Source: an uncultured Dyadobacter sp. (GTDB lineage Bacteria; Bacteroidota; Bacteroidia; Cytophagales; Spirosomataceae). Taken from it: a stretch of 64,000 nt of DNA. The stretch is taken from the NCBI RefSeq assembly GCF_946482605.1, contig NZ_CAMLSE010000011.1, positions 1 through 64,000 of the forward strand. The letters are read 5' to 3'. Each line of letters opens with the position of its first letter. The first letter of the stretch is position 1. Positions 45,201-52,905 of this stretch are shown here, piece by piece. The notes beneath the pieces were generated by a model. It was not told the DNA's origin and did no database searches. It worked only from the letters and a program-made list of their open reading frames with translations. The position numbers and the translations under genes are program-made.

Positions 45201-45754
45201 ACCAGCAGGCTGTAACTACCATCGGCATTGGTTACCGCGCCCCTTTGCGTGCCTTTGATGACGATATTGACCCCGGCCAGACCTTCTCCTTTGTCATTGG
45301 AAACCTTCCCCACTACGGGCCTGTCCTCTACAACCGTCACAAAGGGAGAAACCACGGGTTCCCGGACCGGTTCGGCCGCATTGATCACTTCCGGCTGATT
45401 TCGCAGCACAATGCGATTGCTCACCTGCTTATACGTAATCTTGTTCGGGGCCAGCAGCTTATCGAGCACAGCCGCTAGCGGCTCATTCTGCGCATTCAGA
45501 CTCACTGTAAACTTCAATGGCAACGTCCGCGAGTTGTATGAAAACTTGATTTCGGCGGCTTTTTCGAGCTGTTGCAAGGCGGTGCCCAGCGTAGTACGAT
45601 TGAGATTTAGCGTAACTCTCTTTTCCAGAAGGTTCTGACCAGCCAGCGGTCCGGCCGTGGCCAGCTGGGCTAAGAGGATCATCAGGAAGATTTGCTGTAA
45701 CGATTTCATCAGGAGTTGACGCAATAGGTGCTTGGCAGTCAAAGTTTTCTTCAT
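42275..45754 (-). CDS. SusC/RagA TonB-dependent receptor with STN domain, locus C
   Basis: A 1159-residue importer: signal segment (IFLMILLAQLATAGPLAG), STN domain (VTLNLNRTTLGTALQQLEKA), carboxypeptidase-regulatory-like domain (KGTQRGAVTNADGSYSL), hallmark VVVGYGTQKKVNLTGSVA, plug block ASIYGARAANGVILVTTRQG and barrel ending YSMGLNLRF. It resembles the locus A receptor in its plug more than the locus B receptor. Its STN domain would signal to the FecR encoded upstream. Confidence 0.94.
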   Translation of the reverse strand: MKKTLTAKHLLRQLLMKSLQQIFLMILLAQLATAGPLAGQNLLEKRVTLNLNRTTLGTALQQLEKAAEIKFSYNSRTLPLKFTVSLNAQNEPLAAVLDKLLAPNKITYKQVSNRIVLRNQPEVINAAEPVREPVVSPFVTVVEDRPVVGKVSNDKGEGLAGVNIVIKGTQRGAVTNADGSYSLLVPEGAQTIVFSFVGYFSQEIAVAADRTALDVSLKIDEKALEEVVVVGYGTQKKVNLTGSVATVNIDNIQSRQVSNSLAALQGQVTGLRISQGTGMPGRESVSLQLRGASSWGTNTSPLVLVDGVVGSLDVLPMSDIESISVLKDAASASIYGARAANGVILVTTRQGKKGKPALTYNMSLRTQSPTGVPSQIWKSGQYMELFNKAVARNAVSAVPFPQSLIDKYKDSNRNKDLFPDYNWADAVWKSAPMQEHNVGINGGSDVFKYNMSAGVIDQKGVLMGHKYKRFNGLANLSTTINKYITVGTNVSYMKGNSVSPYYENQNFVLMTMTQAPLVKPYLPDGSGRYTDKAIPTGVGGAQNNRNPFWIANETYRDYEDWQANIQGWLDVNFLQTEKMGLKWSSKYATRFAEQFRNIYHYGADAYYYLPENEYTAGGANVYQKGTPFGPEALGVTNQNYRTLLNTFYSSLNWNWNPERQDISLMVGYSQEEQKYRWLGGTRNIFPVKNMYELDGMGPLNQTTTGGLTEWAFQSFFGRATYALAQKYLLEANFRYDGTSRIYKDSRWGFFPSASAGWRISEEAFVRDGASWIDNLKLRASYGLLGNANISEYRVGNTNLGEYPWQETYVSTTYAFNEALTQGVQQTAFRNRSLRWEKTTIADVGLDFNLKNDLIYGTIDWYNKLTTGILAGAIIPASAGMSAPVINYGTLRNYGVEVELGHKGKIGAVEYGVNAQVSVNRNKVVKFPAPAYDNRIIQEGLPYKDYYLYEYTGLFKSQEELKAVVTPGNPQLGDIKFKDQNNDGKIDGDDRKRVKGAYPDFIYSFGGNVRWKGFDLAFFFQGVQGQKVRTYFFGEDPFSQGSSPHPKFLNAYDPVTNPNSEVPAIYGWGYAPMTGGTAQNSTYFLKDASYLRLKNLQIGYTIPTSITKKVGINHLKVFVTGDNILTFTKYPDLDPERAGDGWHAQYPQLKVYSMGLNLRF

Positions 45755-45846
45755 AGATTTGACGGTTTATTGTTTCGATTCGACAGAAAAATTGGGCAAT
45801 AGCACCCCTCTCCCAGGGCGTAATGCTGTTGGAGTTGTGGTTTTCG

Positions 45847-45879
45847 AGAGCCGGGCGCGCTGCAAACCTGTCCGGCTCT
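45847..45879. other. stem-loop between fecR and susC, locus C
   Basis: AGAGCCGG (45847-45854) pairs with CCGGCTCT (45872-45879) around a 17-nt loop. On the plus strand six T follow; on the coding strand an A tract precedes the stem. Position and polarity are the same as in locus A, although the stem sequence is different. Confidence 0.6.
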
Positions 45880-45922
45880 TTTTTGATGTGCGGGGGTTAA
45901 TCCATAGGCATAAAGTGGGCTG

Positions 45923-46993
45923 TTAATTGCATCCGGAAGATTCTACAATGACGTGGTTGCCCTCCATCCGGAACTGTGTCCCGGAGCTGATACTTTCGCA
46001 GACGATTTTCAGTTTCGACAAAAGCGGTTCATCGGAAAGCGAGGTGGAGAGGTAGCAGTTGCGGAGCGCTTCCTCGGGATAATCGATTGTAACACCGTAT
46101 GCGCTTTCGATGGCCGAGAAGATCGTCTCGACATGTGCATCGGCAAAGTCGAAGCTCAGGTATTCGATAGCCCGTTTCGGGATGTCTTTGGTCTCCGGCT
46201 TTTCGAACAGGTTTGTGGATTTCAGGAAACTCACTGACTGATTAGGAAGCAGTACCACTTTCTCTGCCCGGGTGTTTTCAGGCTTGACCGGCCGTACATG
46301 TACTTCTCCCGTTTTTACAAACACTTCCACTTCGGGCTGGTCATCGGCCGCCTTAATGCGGAAGCTTGTTCCAACCACTTCCGTGACAATATCGTTGGTG
46401 TAAACCAGGAAGGGCCTGCGCCGATTCTTACTGATCTCAAAAAAAGCTTCTCCCGACAAATGGACCTCCCGTTTTTCCGCGGCAAATGTGGTCGGATAAC
46501 TCAGTTTTCCGCCTGGTTGGAGAATGACCGTACTCCCGTCCTGCAGATTGACCAGTTTCGCAATTTTTGAATCGTTGTACAGCTCGATAGGATTGCTGGC
46601 GGGAAGTGTTGCCGAGGGAGCCGGCAATGCAATTTGTTTGCTGCGGGAGTCGTCACGAGCAATATACCATGTCAAACCGAGGGCAAAAATCAGGACGGCA
46701 GCGGCCGCTCGCCACCAGGCCGGAAGCCGGTGCGGCTGTACCGTACTTTCCTGCTCATGGATCCGCCACCAGGCCTGTTCCAGCGCCTGCTCTGTTTCGT
46801 CGGCCGTAACGCCGGCAGCATCGTGACCGATCGCCAGAATAAGGTACCGTGCTTCCTGAGCCAGCCTCAGTTTTTCGGGATTCGCTTCGAGCCATTGCGG
46901 CCAGCCGGCGTCATCACAGCCTGTGACCACCCAGCTCCGGTAAGAAGCATCATCGCAGAATTGCGTAACGGTAGAATAGCTTTCTCGCTGCAT
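45923..46993 (-). CDS. FecR-family anti-sigma factor, locus C
   Basis: About 356 residues from ATG 46993 (MQRESYS); an upstream TTG at 47011 is an unlikely start. N-terminal cytoplasmic part, membrane helix near 92-110 (AAAAVLIFALGLTWYIA), FecR domain (NLQDGSTVILQPGGKLSYP, GEAFFEISKNRRRPFLVYTN, VVGTSFRI) and C-terminal DUF4974 (VETIFSAIESAYGVTIDY). Cys residues in NCYLST, VCESI and the terminal GCN match those of the locus B protein. Confidence 0.9.
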   Translation of the reverse strand: MQRESYSTVTQFCDDASYRSWVVTGCDDAGWPQWLEANPEKLRLAQEARYLILAIGHDAAGVTADETEQALEQAWWRIHEQESTVQPHRLPAWWRAAAAVLIFALGLTWYIARDDSRSKQIALPAPSATLPASNPIELYNDSKIAKLVNLQDGSTVILQPGGKLSYPTTFAAEKREVHLSGEAFFEISKNRRRPFLVYTNDIVTEVVGTSFRIKAADDQPEVEVFVKTGEVHVRPVKPENTRAEKVVLLPNQSVSFLKSTNLFEKPETKDIPKRAIEYLSFDFADAHVETIFSAIESAYGVTIDYPEEALRNCYLSTSLSDEPLLSKLKIVCESISSGTQFRMEGNHVIVESSGCN

Positions 46994-47071
46994 GAAGTAT
47001 AGGTTTTTCAAGCAGGAGAGGACAGTAGTCCGGGGCGATACTCACCGTTTCCAAAATTTTCTGTAAAAAAT

Positions 47072-47665
47072 TCAAAAGTAGAGACAAAGGAGCAATGCGA
47101 AGGTATGCAGCTCGCCTACCCAGGCGGCCCGGATGTGCTTGATCCCGCGGTGCAGGAGGTTGGACGCCGATTGCGGGTTGATCTGCATCAGCCGGGCGAT
47201 CTCGTCGATATCGAGCTGCTGATGGTAACGGAGATAGAGCGCTTCGCGCTGGCGCACAGGCAACTGATTCAGCAGTGTATTGAGCTGATGTACTTGCCTG
47301 TGCGTTTCCTCGTCGGAGATCATTTCATCGAGCGGGGTAAAATGAAAGGAAAATTCGCCATCCTCTACGTCCCGCGCGTGTCTGAAAATCCGGTCCCGTT
47401 CCAGGCGGCGTGCGATGCGCCTTCGCACACCCGCGAGCAGATAGGCCTTCACGGACGAAGGAACGGCCAGGTTCTTTCGGTACATCCAGACCTCAATAAA
47501 TGTTTCCTGCACACAATCGCCCGCTAGCCCGTGCTGGCCGGTCAGCGATTTACCATAACCGAGCAGTGTGGGATAGTACTTCCTGAAAAGCGCGGTATAG
47601 GCCGCCTGATCGCCCTCCTTAACAAGGCGCCAAAGTTCTGTATCCGGAAGCATGAGATCTGGCAT
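47072..47665 (-). CDS. ECF sigma-70 factor, locus C
   Basis: A 197-residue ECF sigma factor: region 2 with GDCVQETFIEVWMYRKNL and AYLLAGVRRRIARRLERD, region 4 with LPVRQREALYLRYHQQLDID and INPQSASNLLHRGIKHIR. The QSASNLL recognition helix is close to sigma B. The tail (VGELHTFALLLCLYF) is hydrophobic, as in sigma B. It is followed by its FecR 78 bp downstream. Confidence 0.92.
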   Translation of the reverse strand: MPDLMLPDTELWRLVKEGDQAAYTALFRKYYPTLLGYGKSLTGQHGLAGDCVQETFIEVWMYRKNLAVPSSVKAYLLAGVRRRIARRLERDRIFRHARDVEDGEFSFHFTPLDEMISDEETHRQVHQLNTLLNQLPVRQREALYLRYHQQLDIDEIARLMQINPQSASNLLHRGIKHIRAAWVGELHTFALLLCLYF

Positions 47666-47750
47666 TTGCCTGGCCGATGGTTTGGATAAAAAAGCAATAA
47701 TTCTGCATTTTACTTATTTTGAAGGGAATTCAAAACAGGCACGCAAAATA

Positions 47751-47806
47751 ATCGTCTGACCTCTCCTTTTCCATGACATACCCCGCCGGGCATTTTACCA
47801 GACGAT
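47751..47806 (-). terminator. possible terminator of locus D
   Basis: ATCGTCTG (47751-47758) and CAGACGAT (47799-47806) form an 8-bp stem with a long 40-nt loop, starting 3 nt after the susD D stop and followed on the minus strand by TATTTTG. The loop is too long for a classic terminator. Confidence 0.3.
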
Positions 47807-47809
47807 GCC

Positions 47810-49378
47810 TCACTTATCCCACCATACGTGCGTTTTGTAGTTGTCAGCCCCCTGGCGGGCCACCGACGAGTTGTAATTGTCCGCATTTAAAACAGGCTCA
47901 TCGTCGGGATAGCGCAAGCGGCGCGGGTAAGTGCCGCCGGTTTCGTTGTCGGGATAGTTTACAGGGACCAGTTTGGGATATCCCGAGCGGCGGACATTGG
48001 CGAACGATTCATAACCATTCAGGAACGTGGCTACCCAGTACTCCGAATTGATCTGCTCAAATGCCTTTTCCTTGTCTGCCACGCCAACAAACGGAAACGC
48101 CGTGAGGTATGCATTAATGTCCGTGTCCGGTATGGTAGCGGAAGCATCGTATTGGGCCAGAGTTTTCATGGCGCCGGTTACCCCGTTCCTGTAAAACTGC
48201 GCGGCATCACCGCTGATCCAGCCGCGTACTGCCGCTTCGGCCAGCATCAGCTGCACTTCTGCATAAGTGAGCAGCATCCGCGGCCCGTCCAGCTTGGCGA
48301 AAACGTCCCTGTTCACGCCTGAAAACTGGTGCTCCTGGCCCGGCGTCTTGGGATCATAGCTGGGGCTGCCTGGCAAGGTAATGCGGTCCAGCCCGTTGGG
48401 CATCCCCTTTTGGACGGCGGGTTCGGTGTTTTTGGTGGCCACATTGGTGGGATCCGTGTAAACAGCCACCGTATGTTTCAGCCTGGGATCATTGTGACTT
48501 TTCATGTAGTCAAAAAATGTCTTGGCGATCTTGCCCGGACTTCTGCCCGAAACGCTCAGCGTCCAACTCTGTCCGTTGGTCAGCACTTCCTGGGTGCCGG
48601 CTTTGTCGGTTCCTTTGATAAAAAGATTGTCATCGACCGAAGTAAAAACCCCTCCGGCATATGCCTTCTTTACCCACGACTCCGCAGCCGCAGGGTCGAC
48701 CCGGGACATACGCATGCCCAGGCGGAGCATCATGGAGTAGCCGAATCGCTTCCACTTCGCAATGTTGCCGGCATAGGCGATGTCGGGCTGCGCAAAAACA
48801 GCCTGCGCCGCATCCAGCCTGGCAGTGGCATCTTCCAGCTCCGAAAGCATATTGCCATAAATGTCCTTCTGGGAGTCATACTTCGGTTTGTAGATCTGCT
48901 TGTAGTAGCCCTGGTTCGCTTCGAAGTAGGGCACATCGCCGTACATATCGGTCAGCCGGTGAAAGATCACCGTTTTCCAGATCCTCGCCATCTGATACAG
49001 ATTGTGATACTGCGGCTTGTCCTTTGCCAGCGTGATCACATCCTCGATGAGTTTGGAAGAACCCGAAACCGGATTGTAAGTAGCCTTCCATAATGCCTCG
49101 TTGTTTCCTTTGTGATACACATATTTATCTCCCTGAAAATCAAAGATCCCTACGTTGCTCAGGGAAGCCATATGCTGTACAAACGGCTCTGCATAGTTGA
49201 GACTGTTGCCTTCATCGCCTTTGGCGGTATTGTACTGGCCGGTTGTGAACAGATAAGCCGGATTGAACTTGTCGCCGGTAACCGCATTAGGGTCCTTATT
49301 GAGTGTTTCGAAACCCTTGTCGCATGAAGCCAGCATTAAAAGGCCGCCGGCAAAGCATATATTCAATAACTTTTTCAT
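47810..49378 (-). CDS. SusD-like (SusD_2 group) lipoprotein, locus D
   Basis: About 522 residues from ATG 49378, lipobox LLMLASC (Cys19). The pattern GFETLNKDPNAVTGDKFNPA, WKTVIFHRLTDMYGDVPYFE, RFGYSMMLRLGMRMSRVDPA and LTYAEVQLMLAEAAVRGW is that of the SusD_2 (PF12771) branch rather than RagB/SusD. Partners of this branch often import peptides or small glycans. It lies 26 bp after the SusC-like receptor. No enzyme gene follows. Confidence 0.9.
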   Translation of the reverse strand: MKKLLNICFAGGLLMLASCDKGFETLNKDPNAVTGDKFNPAYLFTTGQYNTAKGDEGNSLNYAEPFVQHMASLSNVGIFDFQGDKYVYHKGNNEALWKATYNPVSGSSKLIEDVITLAKDKPQYHNLYQMARIWKTVIFHRLTDMYGDVPYFEANQGYYKQIYKPKYDSQKDIYGNMLSELEDATARLDAAQAVFAQPDIAYAGNIAKWKRFGYSMMLRLGMRMSRVDPAAAESWVKKAYAGGVFTSVDDNLFIKGTDKAGTQEVLTNGQSWTLSVSGRSPGKIAKTFFDYMKSHNDPRLKHTVAVYTDPTNVATKNTEPAVQKGMPNGLDRITLPGSPSYDPKTPGQEHQFSGVNRDVFAKLDGPRMLLTYAEVQLMLAEAAVRGWISGDAAQFYRNGVTGAMKTLAQYDASATIPDTDINAYLTAFPFVGVADKEKAFEQINSEYWVATFLNGYESFANVRRSGYPKLVPVNYPDNETGGTYPRRLRYPDDEPVLNADNYNSSVARQGADNYKTHVWWDK

Positions 49379-49404
49379 TTCCGTTGCGTTTGATCTTTGC
49401 ATGA

Positions 49405-52400
49405 CTAGAATTTCAGATTTACGTTGAACCCGTAGCTTCTGGTAGGAGGTAAAGGTGTCGACTCGATTCCCTGGTCGTTTCCTGCCGACAGGTTCGTCTC
49501 GGGATCCAGGCCGGGAGTGTGTTTCATCAGGATCTGAAGGTTTCTTCCCACCAATGATACGCTCGCACCTTTCACAAAGCCGATCTTTTCGTACAAAGCT
49601 TTGGGCAGATTGTAGGTCAGCGACACATAGCGCAGTTTGATGAAACTGGCGTCGTAAATGTAGTCGTCCAGGGCATCCCTTCTCCGCACGATAATGGCCC
49701 GGTTATTGACCCGGCTGGCAGAAACAAGTACCTTGTTCTCCTCTCCTTTTTCGGTCACACCGGGCAATACCGCACCGGAAGCCCGCCCGATCAGCGAATG
49801 CGGCGACATACCGCGGTGGTCGAGGCTGTAATTCGTTTCAGAGTAGATCTTGCCGCCAAATTTTCCATCTACCTGCGCGGACAGCGTGAAGGCCTTGAAG
49901 GAGAAATTGTTGATGATCCCGGCAGTATACCGGTTGATACCCGACCCGAAAGAAACCACGGAAGCCGGAACGATCGGCAAGCCGGTCGTATCGATGACAT
50001 CACGGCCCTCTTCATTTCTCCGGATCGTGCGCCCTACGATCTGCGAATACTCCTGCCCTTCCACATGCTTGATGAATGCCTTCGTGGAGGTGGCCAGGAT
50101 GAGCTCTTTCGACGTGTTCGATATTTTCATCACCTTGCTCTTGTTGTAGGCCACGTTCAGGGATACGTCCCAGCTGAAATTTCTCGTGGACACAGGCTTT
50201 ACGGTTGCCAGAAATTCGATACCCCTGTTCCGGATTTCACCGACGTTGACGGAGACTCCCGAATAACCGGTGGTGGAGGAAATTGTTTCCACTGCAATAT
50301 CATTGGTAGTCAGCTTGTTGTAGGCTGCTATATCAAAACTCAGCTTGTTGTGAAACAACCGCAGATCCAAACCTGCCTCGAACTCGTTCACGCTCAATGG
50401 CCGCAGACTGCTGTTCGGAACCGTGAACTGGTTGATAGTCCCCAGCGAGCGGCCATCATAGTTGTACGGCAACAAACCATAGGTCAGGTTCAGCAAATAA
50501 GGATCCGTATCCCCGCCCACGGCCGCATAGGCGACGCGCAACTTACCAAAGCTGATCGCTTCCGGCATTTCGAATGCCTGGGAGAATACAAAGCTTACGC
50601 CGGCCGACGGATAAAAGAAGTTGTTTGACTTCGGGTTTAAGGTAGAAAACCAGTCGTTTCTTCCCGTCAGGTTCAGGTACAGGTAGTTTCGGTAACTCAG
50701 CTCGGCGGTGGCAAACACCGAATTGATCTTTTTATCATAAGTGGCCGTCGTCGTGTTTCGCGTGGACGTGTTGTTGATCACATGCAACTGGGGCACCACG
50801 ATCCCCGAACCTACAATGGTAGTCGTGTAGCGGTGCTGCGACATCAGGTTACCACCCAGGTTTACCGCCAGTTCAAAATCCTTGCTCAGGCTTTTGTTCA
50901 ACCCGATCATTCCTTCATAATTCCGCTCCCAGAAATTCTGCTGGGTCTGGTCGATCTGCCCGCCCGGACGGTAGCCGGTACCTTCCGGCACAATCTTGTT
51001 GGTCATAAAACTATAATAGTCCTGCCCTACTTTCCCCTGGACAAAAAGCCAATCGAAAATGTTGTACCGCAGGTTGACGGTGGATATGAACCGGTCCTTG
51101 TTCGTGCGGTTTTTGATCCTGTTCAGGGTATAATAAGGGTTCGTCGCATTCAGGTCCGTTCCGAGGACTTTTTCTTTGAAATTTTCGTCATAACCCGGCG
51201 ACAATGCGCTGGTGGGCATGTTACTGTTGACGTACAGGATCGTACCGGCGCTGTTTCCCGAATTTCCGGTAAATACATACCGGTTATCCACGCGCTCGTT
51301 GATATAGTCGACGTTGGCCGAAAGTGTCAGTTTCCTGGAAATATTCTGATTGAGGCCCAGGCTGATGTTATCCCGCCGCATGGTCGCATTCGGAATGATG
51401 CCTTTGTTGCGCATGTCGGTGATCCCCAGCCGGAAACTGCCTTTTTCGTTGCCCCCCGAAAATGAAATGCTGTTGCTGCTGGTGTGCCCGGTGCCGTAAA
51501 AGTCGTTCAGCACCTGGTCTTTCACGTAGGAGTAAGGTCTTTGGACCCCGTCGAGCTGGACGGTTGAAGAGCCGTCATACAACGATCCCCAGTGATTTTG
51601 TCCGTGATTGGCAGCGTCTTGCTGGCTGGCAGGCTTCACTCCACCATATCCCTGGCCGTATTCTTTTTGGAGTTCCCAGATAAAAAAAGGCACTTCGAAA
51701 GTATTGTTGGTATTAAACTCGACGCCCAGGCCCTTGTTGCCCTTACCCGACTTGGTTGTAATCACGATGGCCCCGTTTTTGGCGCGTGAGCCGTATAAAG
51801 CCGCCGCAGTGGCGCCTTTCAGCACGGTGATATCCTCGATGTCATCCGGATTGATGCTCGAAATGTTATCGCCAAAATCGGGATTGTCATTTTTGGGGCC
51901 TCCGAATTGCGTATTGTCCATCGGCAGCCCGTTGATGATGTACAACGGTTGGTTATTACCTGAAATGGAGGTATTCCCCCGGATCGTGACCCGGCTGGAT
52001 CCCGCAGGACCGGTGGCAGCGGGACTGATGTTAACCCCGGCCACCTTGCCGTTCAGCGAGTTGGCAAAGTTGGTTTCCCTCGTTTTTGTAAAATTATCCC
52101 CGGCTATCTTGGTCACCGAGTAACCCAAAGACTTGGTTTCGCGGCGAATGCCCAGTGCGGTAACCACCACTTCATCCAGTGCTTTCGTTTCTGTTGCCAG
52201 CTTTATTTCGAGTGAAGTCCTGCTTCCCACCTGCACCTCCTGGGCCGTGTAACCTACAAAGGAAAACACCAGTACGGCGTCGGAGGAAGGTACATCGATG
52301 GAAAAATTCCCGCCCGCATCGGAAGACGTCCCCTGCTGCGTGCCTTTCAGCAAAATACTGACACCGGGAAGCGCCTCCCCCTTCTCATCCGCTACCCTTC

Positions 52401-52590
52401 CCCTGATGTTCGCGACCACTTCGGACGGCCTCAGCGCTACGTGTGTGGATCCGGTTTCCGGGACATTCAAAAACGTTGGGACTGCTGCCCGGGTTGTGGC
52501 CGACACGACGGTAATGGCAGCCACCATGGTCCACCGTTTGCAGAAATTTACGATGTGCGTACCATTGTCTGGTAAAGTTTTCTCTTTCAT
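49405..52590 (-). CDS. SusC-like TonB-dependent receptor without STN domain, locus D
   Basis: A 1061-residue receptor. After a signal segment (MVAAITVVSATTRAA) it goes straight to the carboxypeptidase-regulatory-like domain (GRVADEKGEALPGVSILLKG), then VVVTALGIRRETKSLGYSV, a plug with AALYGSRAKNGAIVITTKSG, and a barrel ending YGFNVNLKF. There is no STN domain and no sigma or FecR gene beside it. It forms a pair with the SusD_2 protein downstream. Confidence 0.93.
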   Translation of the reverse strand: MKEKTLPDNGTHIVNFCKRWTMVAAITVVSATTRAAVPTFLNVPETGSTHVALRPSEVVANIRGRVADEKGEALPGVSILLKGTQQGTSSDAGGNFSIDVPSSDAVLVFSFVGYTAQEVQVGSRTSLEIKLATETKALDEVVVTALGIRRETKSLGYSVTKIAGDNFTKTRETNFANSLNGKVAGVNISPAATGPAGSSRVTIRGNTSISGNNQPLYIINGLPMDNTQFGGPKNDNPDFGDNISSINPDDIEDITVLKGATAAALYGSRAKNGAIVITTKSGKGNKGLGVEFNTNNTFEVPFFIWELQKEYGQGYGGVKPASQQDAANHGQNHWGSLYDGSSTVQLDGVQRPYSYVKDQVLNDFYGTGHTSSNSISFSGGNEKGSFRLGITDMRNKGIIPNATMRRDNISLGLNQNISRKLTLSANVDYINERVDNRYVFTGNSGNSAGTILYVNSNMPTSALSPGYDENFKEKVLGTDLNATNPYYTLNRIKNRTNKDRFISTVNLRYNIFDWLFVQGKVGQDYYSFMTNKIVPEGTGYRPGGQIDQTQQNFWERNYEGMIGLNKSLSKDFELAVNLGGNLMSQHRYTTTIVGSGIVVPQLHVINNTSTRNTTTATYDKKINSVFATAELSYRNYLYLNLTGRNDWFSTLNPKSNNFFYPSAGVSFVFSQAFEMPEAISFGKLRVAYAAVGGDTDPYLLNLTYGLLPYNYDGRSLGTINQFTVPNSSLRPLSVNEFEAGLDLRLFHNKLSFDIAAYNKLTTNDIAVETISSTTGYSGVSVNVGEIRNRGIEFLATVKPVSTRNFSWDVSLNVAYNKSKVMKISNTSKELILATSTKAFIKHVEGQEYSQIVGRTIRRNEEGRDVIDTTGLPIVPASVVSFGSGINRYTAGIINNFSFKAFTLSAQVDGKFGGKIYSETNYSLDHRGMSPHSLIGRASGAVLPGVTEKGEENKVLVSASRVNNRAIIVRRRDALDDYIYDASFIKLRYVSLTYNLPKALYEKIGFVKGASVSLVGRNLQILMKHTPGLDPETNLSAGNDQGIESTPLPPTRSYGFNVNLKF

Positions 52591-52905
52591 GCAATGTAAA
52601 AGGGTTTGGGAATAGTTGTTACATCTTTTGACGGGATCCTACATTCAATATGGTATTTACTCTACGCCGGAAGCCCGCTATCGTACTATGTTTATTTCTA
52701 TTAAATGTAAATAAACTGCAAAAGCTTGCTAGCATTAGCCATGCAGCTACCCTACCGGTCTTATCAGACCATTCGACATGCTCCCTCGAGGGTACCAGGC
52801 AGCTTTTCAGCAATGCTGAGTCCTTGAAAAAATGGTCAACTCAGAAAGCGTACTAATTGCACAATTCGGCGTATTTATTTGACAAAACCAAACCCCTAAA
52901 CCTTT
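52591..52905. other. divergent intergenic region with an inverted repeat
   Basis: This 315-bp gap separates susC D (minus) from the DapA-family gene (plus). GTTTATTT (52690-52697) is repeated inverted as AAATAAAC (52709-52716) with 11 bp between, a possible operator. TTTATTTG at 52874-52881 is one mismatch from the TAnnTTTG promoter motif for the plus-strand gene. No gene is supported. Confidence 0.5.

Noticed and set aside
52650..52856. A 68-codon plus-strand frame in the locus D gap.
   Set aside because: No start context, no recognisable composition, and it overlaps the likely promoter region.
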